Assembly: GCA_013203785.1 (NCBI GenBank)
Contig: JABMPJ010000013.1
Location: 1 to 38,229, forward strand
Direction of reading: 5' to 3'
Length of the DNA stretch: 38,229 bases
Source of the DNA: Lentisphaerota bacterium
GTDB lineage: Bacteria > Verrucomicrobiota > Kiritimatiellia > UBA8416 > JABMPJ01
The notes below the pieces were generated by a model that saw only the letters and a list, made by a program, of their open reading frames with translations, did no database searches and had not been told where the DNA came from. The position numbers and the translations under genes were made by a program. Shown here piece after piece: positions 7,769 through 16,157 of this stretch; position 1 is the stretch's first letter, and every line of letters begins with the position of its first letter.

Positions 7769-7860
7769 CTAAGCCTCTAATCCCTCTTCAATCCCAGTAA
7801 ACAACTCCAGCGCGGCCCCTAGGTTCTCTTTAATCTCCGCTGCCAGCACATCTGGATCGC
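7769..7860 (-). pseudogene. Relic of the C-terminus of a type I restriction methyltransferase (HsdM-like)
   Basis: Translating the minus strand gives ARDPDVLAAEIKENLGAALE then LFTGIEEGLEA and a TAG at 7769-7771. The AEI-x-ENL-x-AAL-x-x-F pattern is the familiar C-terminal helix of N6-adenine methyltransferase subunits of type I systems. Nothing upstream continues the gene: the frame runs into the GGGGTCGGT repeats. Only about 30 residues remain, so the call is tentative. Confidence 0.4.
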
Positions 7861-7863
7861 GGG

Positions 7864-7913
7864 CGGGGTCGGTCCGAAAAATAAGCCTTTACCGGGGGCG
7901 GTCGGGGTCGGTC
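7864..7913 (+). repeat. Pair of CGGGGTCGGTC repeats at the break point of the hsdM relic
   Basis: Identical 11-mers at 7864-7874 and 7903-7913 lie in a G-rich stretch between the HsdM-like tail and the ATPase gene. They resemble REP-type sequences and may mark the event that removed the rest of hsdM. Confidence 0.4.
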
Positions 7914-8028
7914 TTTGTGGGGACGATGGGGTAACAGTTTAGCGGATTGCGGGCTGGCTGCTGGACGGCCCAAGCATGAGGTCATCGAATGGGAGGCATG
8001 ATGAGCCGCTGGTGCTCGACAGAACTGT

Positions 8029-9165
8029 TCAATATCCCACATGAAGAAGCCAGGCCCGGAAAAATGGATTGGAAAACTTCAGACCGACAGGCGTCTCTTG
8101 GAGGATGCGGCGATTGACGAGCCGGGTCGCGGCGGCTTTCGATGAACTGGCGTGGGCGATGTCGGCCACCGCCAGAAATTCAGCGGATTGAATCGAGCGA
8201 CCGTCTAGCTGAGCAATAGCGCGGAGAACGGCGAGTTGCTGACCTGTGATGTCCCCCACGATCTGCTCGTAGCCCTTTCGTTCGTCGGCGAAGACCTGGA
8301 GTAAGGCGTCTCTCACATGCTCGGAGCAGACGGTTCTTGTCGCGCGGGATTTGGCGCCATCCCACACCGCGGCGCAGAGTTGCTGCGTGTCTCCGGGGTT
8401 GCCATCCGCGAGACGAATGATCTCGCCCAACGTCTCGTCTGTGATCTTCATCGCACTGGCCTTGAAGTGTCCACGCAGGAAGCCATGCCAGTCGTCGAAG
8501 TCGTCATCCGTGACGTCGAGCATGGCGGCAGACTTGTAGAAAGCTCCCCGGTCATCGGCGAACAGCTTCCACATGTCGTTGCGCACACTTCCGCAGAAGC
8601 AAAACGGTATCTTGCCCAGCAACTGAATCTCCTTGCGAAGAAGCCCGAGCACTTGGTCCGCCTCTTCCATGGCCATCAGATCCTGAAACTCGTCGATGGC
8701 GATAATGAGTTTGCGGGAATCATTATGGAGCGACTGCCAGAGACGCGCGATTTGTGCGACCGACTCTGGCGCAGTCTTCCGCCTGGCGCTCAGGGTCGGC
8801 GTCATCGTGGGCGACCCCGTTACCGGGTCAAGCCCCATGGTCACTGTCAGACCAGGCAATGCGCGGGCAATCCTTTGCAGCAGCCCGGCTTTATCCTCAA
8901 TCACGTCAAGTGCCTGAACGCAACGGCGAACCAGGTCGGACATCGTCCGAATGCCCCATAGATCCACGTAAATAAGTGTCGATCCTCGGACCTCACCAGC
9001 TACCCTGTGAATCAATGAGCTCTTCCCCACTCGGCGTGGGCCAGTGACTGCCACGTTCTGACCGCTGCGCACGAGAGCCGCAAGCCGTTTCTCCAAGCGC
9101 TTACGCGGGCAGAAATGCTCCTCGCTTACAATGCAGCCGTAGAGAAATGGGTTCTGCTTGTGCAT
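8029..9165 (-). CDS. AAA/STAND-type ATPase of the ATPase_2 (archaeal ATPase-like) family
   Basis: A 378-aa ATPase. Walker A is GPRRVGKSS (about 42-50). Walker B is LIIAIDEFQDL (about 153-163), with the double acidic DE. Sensor-1-like CFCGSVRNDM follows at about 190. The C-terminal ~90 residues (from about QQLAVLRAIAQLDG) look like a winged helix-turn-helix. This ATPase_2 arrangement is common in mobile or defence-associated loci, and its targets are generally unknown. The gene stands alone on the minus strand beside restriction-system relics. The ATG at 9165 follows AAGGGG closely. It differs from the DUF4143-type protein at 2798-4111, having a helix-turn-helix instead of a nuclease-like C-terminus. 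Confidence 0.85.
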   Translation of the reverse strand: MHKQNPFLYGCIVSEEHFCPRKRLEKRLAALVRSGQNVAVTGPRRVGKSSLIHRVAGEVRGSTLIYVDLWGIRTMSDLVRRCVQALDVIEDKAGLLQRIARALPGLTVTMGLDPVTGSPTMTPTLSARRKTAPESVAQIARLWQSLHNDSRKLIIAIDEFQDLMAMEEADQVLGLLRKEIQLLGKIPFCFCGSVRNDMWKLFADDRGAFYKSAAMLDVTDDDFDDWHGFLRGHFKASAMKITDETLGEIIRLADGNPGDTQQLCAAVWDGAKSRATRTVCSEHVRDALLQVFADERKGYEQIVGDITGQQLAVLRAIAQLDGRSIQSAEFLAVADIAHASSSKAAATRLVNRRILQETPVGLKFSNPFFRAWLLHVGY

Positions 9166-9170
9166 GGCCC

Positions 9171-9204
9171 CTTATCACACAAAACAGTGTCACAGTCAAC
9201 TGTG
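9171..9204 (-). promoter_or_regulatory. Predicted promoter and palindromic operator of the ATPase_2 gene
   Basis: On the minus strand TTGACT (9199-9194) and GATAAG (9176-9171) are 17 bp apart. The -35 box lies inside the inverted repeat CACAGT-TG-ACTGTG (9191-9204). The -10 ends only 5 bp before the ATG, so this promoter would give a leaderless or nearly leaderless mRNA. The palindrome may bind a repressor, possibly the protein's own HTH domain (inference). Confidence 0.4.
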
Positions 9205-9319
9205 TAACATAAAAACGCTCGGTCGAAGATATCGGTGGTGAATCAACGTTGCCGGCGGAGTTCATTGAACGGAGGGGAATCACACTGGAGCCTTCCGTGT
9301 TCAACGCCATGGTGTAGGA

Positions 9320-9559
9320 TCAGAAGTGTTTCTTGGCAAAGGCAAATCCAGATCCCGTTTTCAGGTAGCGTTCGAAAGCGGCGGCTTTGGTTTTGTCGCT
9401 GAATCCGATGCTTGTTTCCAAGGACCACGGGCAATACCTGGATGTATGGGGTGAGCCGCCGGCATTGTGTTTGTTGAGGCGACTATCGATGTCATTGGTG
9501 ATGCCGATATAGCGCTGCTCAGGGTGTGATGTACTGCGAATGATGTATACGTAGTGCAT
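9320..9559 (-). CDS. GIY-YIG nuclease-domain protein (short, UvrC/UPF0213-like)
   Basis: A 79-aa single-domain protein beginning MHYVYIIRS, the GIY-YIG hallmark VYI followed by YIGITND at about 17-23. The catalytic Arg (about 27, in SRLNKHN) and the Glu in FERYLKTGSG (about 63) can be seen, so the active site seems complete. The end FAFAKKHF is typical of this subgroup. Members of this group are often found just downstream of tRNA genes, as here. Whether they act on DNA in vivo is not established. The ATG at 9559 gives a start right at the first strand. A longer frame reading through the tRNA gene is an artefact. Confidence 0.85.
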   Translation of the reverse strand: MHYVYIIRSTSHPEQRYIGITNDIDSRLNKHNAGGSPHTSRYCPWSLETSIGFSDKTKAAAFERYLKTGSGFAFAKKHF

Positions 9560-9629
9560 AGGGTCACACGATAGGGTTTGGACACATAGAAGGGAAGGTG
9601 GTTTTGGAGACGTGGCTGGGCGGGTGCCG

Positions 9630-9754
9630 GTCCCCCGTCGCTAAAGCTATGGGGGACACCCTCCGCTCCTGGGGTTGGGTGGCGCCAAAGCGTGGGGGTG
9701 AGGCGAAGGGTGGCTTGCCACCCGTAGCTCCGAGCGAAGCGAGGAGCGGAGGGT
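9630..9754. repeat. Nested inverted repeats between tRNA-Met and the GIY-YIG gene
   Basis: Three perfect stems: GTCCCCC/GGGGGAC (9630-9636 and 9651-9657), GGGTGGC-TT-GCCACCC (9708-9723), and 13-bp arms ACCCTCCGCTCCT (9658-9670) with the complement at 9742-9754, touching the tRNA CCA end. No T-run follows on the minus strand, so this is more like a mobile or REP-type palindrome than a simple terminator. Confidence 0.6.
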
Positions 9755-9830
9755 GGTAGCGGCAGAGGGACTCGAACCCCCGACAAGTGGATTATGATTC
9801 CACTGCTCTAACCAACTGAGCTATGCCGCC
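9754..9830 (-). tRNA. tRNA-Met(CAU), probably elongator
   Basis: The minus strand folds into a full cloverleaf. The acceptor is GGCGGCA paired with TGCCGCT (one G-U), the D-arm is GCTC/GAGC, and the anticodon stem GTGGA/TCCAC closes the loop ATCATAA with anticodon CAT. The T-arm is GGGGG/CCCTC around TTCGAGT. The 3' CCA is encoded (9754-9756). The AATCATAATCC context is usual for elongator Met. A tRNA-Ile2 with lysidine-modified CAU cannot be ruled out without comparing identity elements; tilS is present elsewhere in the window. Confidence 0.93.
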
Positions 9831-10275
9831 CCTTTGAATAAGGCGGGCACAAGCTACGGAATCAAGTCCCGATTGTCAATCCTCTTGTATCATGGCGGGT
9901 GAGTGGGTTAGTTTTTTGTCTCGGATCCTTCTGTGGGCGAAACGAATCAATGAAATCAACACGAGATGGTAGTACAAGGTTCTGTTTCTCCTCCATGGGA
10001 GTCGGAATTCAGGAGTCAGAATTCAGAATGGAGTATTGACCCCGCGAAGAATGACGACTTGCACGGCGTGCGGCTATTCTTCGAGACCTTGGATTTGGAT
10101 TAATTACTGAATTCTGAATTCTGAATTCTGACTCCTGCTTGAGGCGCGCAGCGCAGAAAGCTTCTCCGCCACGACTTGACACTTGGACTCCATAAAAGGT
10201 AAGTATACCGGTGGTGTTTTATAAGAATTGAGGCTGCCGTCGGGTCGGGGCCAGGATCACACGAAGAGAGTGGGC
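9831..10275. other. Intergenic region upstream of aceE with a nested palindrome and a possible promoter
   Basis: No gene seen. It holds the inverted-repeat element at 10010-10137. A consensus -35 TTGACA lies at 10176-10181 on the plus strand. The best -10 candidates (TAAGTA at about 10200, or TATACC with a long spacer) are poor. The aceE start is about 95 bp after this -35. Confidence 0.5.
10010..10137. repeat. Inverted-repeat element with EcoRI-like GAATTC units
   Basis: Perfect 20-bp arms CAGGAGTCAGAATTCAGAAT (10010-10029) and the complement (10118-10137) enclose about 88 bp. Inside is a second stem, CGAAGAAT/ATTCTTCG (10045-10052 and 10076-10083). GAATTCT(G) is reiterated at the right arm. 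No coding potential. Confidence 0.65.
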
Positions 10276-12933
10276 ATGACAGAAGAGAATACACCGGACG
10301 ATATTGAGGTTAAGGAGTGGGTCGTTTCGCTTAAGGAGGTGCTTGATCGCTCCGGGCCGGAACAGGTCCGCCGGATTCTGCGCGAGACGTCCCTCTACGC
10401 CAATACGCAGGGGGTCAAGATTCCGTTCTCGGCCAATACACCCTATCTCAACACGATACCCACCGATGAGCAGCCCCCCTATCCGGGGATTCGCGAAATC
10501 GAGCAGCGCATCAAAAGCATCATCCGCTGGAACGCTATGGCGATGGTGGTTCGAGCCAACCGTGAGGAGGAGGGCATCGGCGGCCATATCTCCTCCTACG
10601 CCTCGGCGGCCACACTCTATGAGGTCGGATTCAACCACTTCTTCCGCGGTCCCGATCACCCCTGTGGAGGGGACATGATCTATTTCCAGGGCCACGCCTC
10701 CCCCGGCATCTACTCGCGCGCCTTCCTTGAGGGCCGCCTCTCGGCGGAACGGATCGGAAACTTCCGACATGAGCTGCACGAGAATCCCGGCCTCTCCTCC
10801 TACCCGCACCCTTGGCTGATGCCGGATTTCTGGCGGTTCCCCACCGTGTCGATGGGTCTGGGCCCGCTTGCGGCAATCTATCACGCCCGCTTCATCCGCT
10901 ACCTGGAGGATCGCGGACTCAAGAAGCCGACCGATCAGAAGATCTGGGCCTTCCTGGGTGACGGCGAAACGGATGAGCCGGAAACACTCGGCTCCATCAC
11001 GCTCGCCTCTCGCGAGAATCTTGACAACCTGATCTTTGTGGTCAACTGCAACCTGCAGCGACTGGATGGACCCGTGCGCGGAAACGGCAAGATTATTCAG
11101 GAGTTGGAGAACTCTTTCCGCGGCGTGGGCTGGAACGTAATCAAGGTGGTCTGGGGCAGCGACTGGGATGCGCTACTGCAGGAGGACCATGACGGTCTAC
11201 TGCTCAAGCGCATGCAGGAGTGCGTCGATGGACAGTATCAGAAGTACATCGTCGCTGACGGTGACTTCATTCGGCGCGACTTCTTTGGCAAGTACCCGGA
11301 ACTGCTCAAGCGCGTGGCGCATCTGTCGGATGAGAAGCTCAAGAAATTGGGTCGCGGCGGTCACGATGCACTGAAAGTCTACACCGCCTACAAGTCCGCC
11401 GCGGATCACCGCGGCTCGCCAAGTGTGATTCTGGTCAAGACGGTCAAGGGCTACGGTATGGGCGATGGTGGCGAGGGGATGAACATCACGCACCAGCAGA
11501 AGAAGTTGAACGAAGAGCAGCTTCTGGCATTCCGCAACCGCTTCAGCATTCCCATCTCGGATGACGATGTCAATCAGCTGCCGTTCTACCGCCCGCCGGA
11601 TGACAGCCCGGAAATGCTCTACTTGCAGAAGCGCCGCAAGGAGCTGGGGGGGTATACCCCGGCGCGTAGCTGCCTGGCACCGCCCTTGAAGACGCCGACC
11701 GATGAGCTCTTTACTGAGTTTCATGAGGGAACGGGAGAGCGTGAGGTCTCCACTACAATGGCGATTGTGAGGATGCTGACGAAGCTGTTGCGTGATGAGG
11801 AGGTGGGCCAGCGGATTGTCCCGATCGTGCCTGATGAGGCCCGGACCTTCGGTATGGACGCGCTCTTCAGGCAGTGCGGCATCTATTCGCATGTTGGACA
11901 GCTCTACGAGCCGGTCGATAAGAGCAGCCTGCTCTACTACCGCGAGGCGACGGATGGCCAGATTTTGGAGGAGGGGATCACGGAGGCCGGTTCGCTCTGC
12001 TCGTTCATCGCCGCAGGAACGGCCTATGCCAACCACAGCATCGCGATGATTCCTTTCTATATCTTCTACTCCATGTTCGGCCTGCAACGCATCGGCGACC
12101 TGGCCTGGGCCGCTGGCGACAGCCGCTGCAAAGGCTTCCTGGTTGGGGCCACAGCGGGTCGCACGACGCTCGCTGGCGAAGGGTTGCAGCATCAGGACGG
12201 CAACAGTCATCTGCTGGCCCTGACGATCCCGAACCTGGTGGCCTATGATCCAGCCTACGCCTATGAGATTGCCGTGATCCTACAGGACGGCATGCGCCGT
12301 ATGTATATGGATGGTGAGGACATCTTCTACTACATCACGGTGATGAATGAGAATTATGTCCAGCCCCCCATGCCTGAAGGGGCGCGCGAGGGCATCCTGA
12401 AAGGTATGCACCGGGTGGCCGCCGCCAAAGAGGGCGGCACGCGGATACGCCTGCTGGGGAGCGGCACCATTCTGAATGAGGCCCTGAAGGCGCGTGATCT
12501 GCTCGCCGAAACGGCCAACGTGCAGGCGGAAGTCTGGTCGGTGACCAGCTACAAGGAGCTGCAGCACGAGGCGCTCGAGGTGGAACGATGGAATCGCCTC
12601 CACCCGACCAAGAAGCCCCGCACACCTTATTTGACGAAATGCCTGGAGGGCGGCAAGGAGCCCATTGTGGCGGCCAGTGACTACGTTAAAGCGCTGCCCG
12701 GCATAGTCGCGCGATGGATGCCCGGTGATTTCACCGTGCTGGGGACAGACGGCTTCGGGCGCAGTGATGGGCGCCGGGCGTTGCGTGACTTCTTTGAGGT
12801 CGATGCGCGCCATATCGCCCTGGCTGCACTGAGTGCCGCGGCCCGCGACGGAAGCATTGAGAAGAAGGTCGTGGTTGATGCGATGAAGGCATGGAAAATC
12901 GACCCGGAACGTGAATCCTCGGTGTTGCGGTAG
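10276..12933 (+). CDS. aceE: Pyruvate dehydrogenase E1 component, homodimeric type
   Basis: An 885-aa thiamine-diphosphate enzyme, nearly the length of E. coli AceE (887). It decarboxylates pyruvate and acetylates the E2 lipoyl domain. The N-terminal half carries GGHISSYASAATLYEVGFNH (about 102-121), QGHASPGIYSRAFLEGRL (His about 140) and the ThDP-binding motif GDGETDEPE (228-236) closing at NCNLQ (257-261). The C-terminal half has the long transketolase-like domain with GRTTLAGEGLQHQDGNSH. The ATG at 10276 gives the E. coli-like N-terminus (MTEENTPDD); the frame is open upstream but has no family similarity there. The first gene of the pdh cluster, it is separated from aceF by 318 bp. Confidence 0.95.
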   Translation: MTEENTPDDIEVKEWVVSLKEVLDRSGPEQVRRILRETSLYANTQGVKIPFSANTPYLNTIPTDEQPPYPGIREIEQRIKSIIRWNAMAMVVRANREEEGIGGHISSYASAATLYEVGFNHFFRGPDHPCGGDMIYFQGHASPGIYSRAFLEGRLSAERIGNFRHELHENPGLSSYPHPWLMPDFWRFPTVSMGLGPLAAIYHARFIRYLEDRGLKKPTDQKIWAFLGDGETDEPETLGSITLASRENLDNLIFVVNCNLQRLDGPVRGNGKIIQELENSFRGVGWNVIKVVWGSDWDALLQEDHDGLLLKRMQECVDGQYQKYIVADGDFIRRDFFGKYPELLKRVAHLSDEKLKKLGRGGHDALKVYTAYKSAADHRGSPSVILVKTVKGYGMGDGGEGMNITHQQKKLNEEQLLAFRNRFSIPISDDDVNQLPFYRPPDDSPEMLYLQKRRKELGGYTPARSCLAPPLKTPTDELFTEFHEGTGEREVSTTMAIVRMLTKLLRDEEVGQRIVPIVPDEARTFGMDALFRQCGIYSHVGQLYEPVDKSSLLYYREATDGQILEEGITEAGSLCSFIAAGTAYANHSIAMIPFYIFYSMFGLQRIGDLAWAAGDSRCKGFLVGATAGRTTLAGEGLQHQDGNSHLLALTIPNLVAYDPAYAYEIAVILQDGMRRMYMDGEDIFYYITVMNENYVQPPMPEGAREGILKGMHRVAAAKEGGTRIRLLGSGTILNEALKARDLLAETANVQAEVWSVTSYKELQHEALEVERWNRLHPTKKPRTPYLTKCLEGGKEPIVAASDYVKALPGIVARWMPGDFTVLGTDGFGRSDGRRALRDFFEVDARHIALAALSAAARDGSIEKKVVVDAMKAWKIDPERESSVLR

Positions 12934-13251
12934 TTCGAAGGCATCCGAAAGGGGCGGCAACACCGAATTAGGGGGGAACAGGGAGAATATCCAACAGCCA
13001 ACAAGGAATATCCAATGACCAAGGTGAGACTTGGAGCAAGATCTAAGGGAAACGCAGGAGGTTGCGTGAAGTTTGGCCGCCGATCCCTCCTTGGAAATTG
13101 GATTTTCCGCCAGAGGCGGACCAGCTCGTGGCTGGGGGTGTTGGCTGTTGGATATTGAGATCTCCCGGAACGCAGATACTTTGGGGTACAGGCTCCAGTT
13201 ACAGGGCCCCGCCGGTGCGGGGCTGTTAATGGTTAGTGGGAAGCAGAGACA
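12934..13251. other. aceE-aceF intergenic region with a large inverted repeat
   Basis: No gene seen. Most of it is the palindromic element at 12988-13154. The spacing is unusual inside a pdh operon and suggests later insertion, or an internal promoter or attenuator before aceF. Confidence 0.6.
12988..13154. repeat. Inverted-repeat element between aceE and aceF
   Basis: Perfect 16-bp arms TATCCAACAGCCAACA (12988-13003) and complement (13139-13154). Further partly complementary segments lie inside (AAGGAATATCCAATGACC near 13005 against CTCCTTGGAAATTGGATTTT near 13090), giving a long imperfect stem. No coding potential. It looks like a MITE- or REP-type insertion. Confidence 0.65.
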
Positions 13252-14580
13252 ATGAGCATAGAATACAAACTGCCCGAGCTGGGCGAGAATATTGAAACGA
13301 TCCAGGTCACCCGCGTTCTGGTGGGACCCGGCGACACGGTCCGTGCCGAGGAGCCCCTACTGGAAGTGGAGACGGACAAAGCCACGATTGAAGTGCCTGC
13401 CGACGCGGCCGGGACGGTGGAGACCGTCCTCGTCAAGGATGGCGACGAAATCAAAGTCGGCCAGGTCCTGCTGACCTTCAGCGGCGATGCCGCTGAGGCT
13501 CCAGAGGCCGATCCAACTCCCGCCGCCAAGGATACACCGGAGCCTGCGGCCGATCCGACGCCAGCGGCTGCTCCCGCAGCCCCGCCCGAGCCCCCACCTG
13601 CCGCACCCGTCGCAGCACCAGCTGTCACCCCCACACCAACACGGTCGGCCGCTCCCGCGGCGACAGGCCCAACTCCATATAACGTACCTGCGTCCCCCTC
13701 CGTGCGCCGTTTTGCCCGTGAAAGAGGGATCGACGTGACGAATGTGACCGGATCGGACGAGAGCGGGCGCGTCTCGATTGAGGATGTGAAGGCGCACGCC
13801 AAACGGATTAACGAATCGCCATCGACGCTTTCGGCCGTGGGCATCGCCGCGCCGCCGCTTCCGAACTTTGAGAAATGGGGCACGGTCAAGCGCAAGAAGC
13901 TGGCTGTGATTCGGCGCAAGACGGCGGAGCACATGTCGATGAGCTGGAATCAGATACCGCACGTATCGATCTTTGATCGGGCCGATATCACGGAGCTGGA
14001 GGTGCTACGTAAGCGCTATTCCGAACATGCCGAAGCGGCCGACACCAAGCTGACCATGGCGGTTATGGTCGTCAAGGTCGCGGCCGGTGCCATGAAGCGC
14101 TTTCCACAGTGCAACTCCTCAATCGACATGATCTCACATGAAATCGTTAGCAAGGAGTATGTCAACATCGGCGTTGCGGTCAGCACAGACCGCGGTTTGG
14201 TGGTACCGGTGATTTACAACGCCGACCAGAAAAACATGATGCAGATCGCCGTGGAATTGACACAGCTGGCCAAGAAGGCCCGCGAGGGTAAGATCCAATT
14301 GAGCGAGCTCGAGGGCGGAACCTTCACTGTGAGCAATCTTGGCCGAGTCTGCGGCACCCACTTCACGCCGATCATCAACTATCCGGAGGTTGCGATCCTC
14401 GGCATGGGTCGCTCCATGGCCGAGCCGGTCGTACGGAATGGTCAGATCGAGATACGCACCATGTTGCCGCTCTCGCTGACATTTGACCATCGCGTCATCG
14501 ATGGCGCCGAGGCCTCGAATCTCCTCGGATGGATAGTCGACGCCATCCAGGAACCGCTGCTGCTATCGCTGCAGGGATAG
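13252..14580 (+). CDS. aceF: Dihydrolipoyl acetyltransferase, PDH E2
   Basis: A 442-aa E2 core subunit. It has one lipoyl domain (residues 1-77; lipoyl lysine 43 in VETDKAT) and an Ala/Pro-rich flexible linker (about 80-140). The peripheral-subunit-binding domain is at about 147-185 (SPSVRRFARERGIDV and GRVSIEDV), and the catalytic domain is from about 205, with the acyltransferase motif FDHRVIDGA (His413, Asp417). A single lipoyl domain differs from the three of E. coli AceF and is common elsewhere. It transfers the acetyl group from E1 to CoA. The ATG at 13252 is the family start. Confidence 0.95.
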   Translation: MSIEYKLPELGENIETIQVTRVLVGPGDTVRAEEPLLEVETDKATIEVPADAAGTVETVLVKDGDEIKVGQVLLTFSGDAAEAPEADPTPAAKDTPEPAADPTPAAAPAAPPEPPPAAPVAAPAVTPTPTRSAAPAATGPTPYNVPASPSVRRFARERGIDVTNVTGSDESGRVSIEDVKAHAKRINESPSTLSAVGIAAPPLPNFEKWGTVKRKKLAVIRRKTAEHMSMSWNQIPHVSIFDRADITELEVLRKRYSEHAEAADTKLTMAVMVVKVAAGAMKRFPQCNSSIDMISHEIVSKEYVNIGVAVSTDRGLVVPVIYNADQKNMMQIAVELTQLAKKAREGKIQLSELEGGTFTVSNLGRVCGTHFTPIINYPEVAILGMGRSMAEPVVRNGQIEIRTMLPLSLTFDHRVIDGAEASNLLGWIVDAIQEPLLLSLQG

Positions 14581-14657
14581 GGCGGCAGGCGTCGAGGGGC
14601 CGCGATACGAGATGCGGTATGCGACACTCAATATATAAACTGTGAATGAGGGGTATG

Positions 14658-16067
14658 ATGAGCACGGAAGCAAGTGGCACACATGTGGTGGTGATTGGGG
14701 CGGGACCTGGCGGGTATCCGGCGGCATTCCATGCTGCGGATCTTGGGTTGCAGGTCACTCTGATTGATGGGGAAGCCAACCCCGGTGGGGTTTGCCTCTA
14801 CCGCGGCTGTATCCCCTCCAAAACGTTGCTGCATGCCAGCGCATTCATCAACGAGGCGAGAGAGATGGCGGAATGGGGCATCACCGTCTCAGAACCGAAG
14901 ATCGACCTCGATAAGTTGCGCGCCAGCAAAGAGGGCGTGATCGCCAAGCTGACCGGCGGACTGGGTCAGCTCTCCAAGCAACGCAAGATCACCTATGTCC
15001 GCGGCCGCGCCACCTTCAAGGATGCCACGAGCGTAACCGTTGCCAAGCCGGATGGCACAGAGGAAGTCATCTCCTTTGACGCCGCCATTATTGCGACCGG
15101 CTCCCAGCCCATCCATCTGCCCTTTGCGCCGGAGTGCGACCGCGTTATGGACTCTTCAACCGCCCTGGACCTGGTGGATATCCCCGCCTCTCTGCTCCTC
15201 GTTGGAGGGGGGTATATCGGTCTCGAGTTGGGCCAAGTCTACGCCTCACTCGGCTCGCGTGTCAGCGTGGTCGAGATGACCGCAGCTCTGTTACCGGGTG
15301 CCGATGCGGCGTTGGTGCGCCCCCTGGCCGCCAGACTAAAAAAGCAGTTCGAAGCGATTCATCTCGAAACACGTGTCACCAGCATGAAGGAGAGCAAGAA
15401 GGGCATCGTGGTCCAGTTCTCCGGCAAGCACGAAGGCGAGGCAACCTTCGACAAGGTTCTCGTCGCGGTCGGGCGCCGCCCCTCCACAGAGGGACTGGCG
15501 CTGGAGCATGTAGGCGTCACTCTCGACGAGAAGGGCTTCATCCAAGTAGACGCACAGCGCCGAACCTCCGTTCCCACGATCTACGCCGTGGGCGATGTGG
15601 CCGGACAGCCCATGCTGGCGCACAAGGCGACGCATGAGGGCAAGGTCGCGGCCGAGGCCATTGCCGGCAGGAAGACCATCTACGATCCCAAGGCTATTCC
15701 GGGCGTGGTCTTTACCGACCCCGAGATCGCCTGGTGCGGTATCACCGAGGCAGAGGCAAAAGCGGCGGGACGCGACGTGAAGGTGACCAGCTTTCCGTGG
15801 GCCGCCTCCGGGCGAGCCACCACACTCGGTCGCAGCGACGGCGTGACCCGATTGATCGTGGACCCGGCCGACCACAACCGCATTCTGGGTGTCGGCATCG
15901 CCGGGCCGGGAGCGGGCGAGCTCATCGCCGAGGGCACCTTGGCCATTGAGATGGGCGCGGTGGCGGAGGATCTGGCTTGGACGATCCATCCGCACCCAAC
16001 CCTGTCGGAGACGCTGATGGAGGCGGCCGAAAGCGCCATGGGCCACAGCACGCACTACGCACGCTAG
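14658..16067 (+). CDS. lpdA: Dihydrolipoamide dehydrogenase, PDH E3
   Basis: A 469-aa FAD flavoprotein that reoxidises dihydrolipoamide with NAD+. FAD-binding GAGPGG is at about 14-19 and the redox-active disulphide is in GGVCLYRGCIPSK (Cys about 46 and 51). The NAD-binding Rossmann motif is GGGYIGLELG. A second FAD contact is in YAVGDVAGQP. The catalytic His-Glu pair is in HPHPTLSE near the C-terminus. ATGs at 14646, 14655 and 14658 are in frame; the GAGGGG at 14648-14653 fits 14658 best. The third gene of the pdh set, 77 bp after aceF, so all complex components are together. Confidence 0.93.
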   Translation: MSTEASGTHVVVIGAGPGGYPAAFHAADLGLQVTLIDGEANPGGVCLYRGCIPSKTLLHASAFINEAREMAEWGITVSEPKIDLDKLRASKEGVIAKLTGGLGQLSKQRKITYVRGRATFKDATSVTVAKPDGTEEVISFDAAIIATGSQPIHLPFAPECDRVMDSSTALDLVDIPASLLLVGGGYIGLELGQVYASLGSRVSVVEMTAALLPGADAALVRPLAARLKKQFEAIHLETRVTSMKESKKGIVVQFSGKHEGEATFDKVLVAVGRRPSTEGLALEHVGVTLDEKGFIQVDAQRRTSVPTIYAVGDVAGQPMLAHKATHEGKVAAEAIAGRKTIYDPKAIPGVVFTDPEIAWCGITEAEAKAAGRDVKVTSFPWAASGRATTLGRSDGVTRLIVDPADHNRILGVGIAGPGAGELIAEGTLAIEMGAVAEDLAWTIHPHPTLSETLMEAAESAMGHSTHYAR

Positions 16068-16157
16068 CAAGCGAAAGCTTTACGCCGTGCATGAAGAGTG
16101 GTATCAAATCCATACGTAACGAATTTTCGCTCACATCCAGCCTGAGGGGGGGACGCC

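Noticed and set aside
9361..9786. A 141-aa frame running from the tRNA gene into the GIY-YIG region
   Set aside because: It translates the tRNA and the hairpins in a different frame from the GIY-YIG domain, so it is not a real gene.
11197..12210. A 337-aa minus-strand frame inside aceE
   Set aside because: It lies wholly antisense to a clear E1 gene, has no ribosome site or domain, and is expected from GC-rich codon bias.
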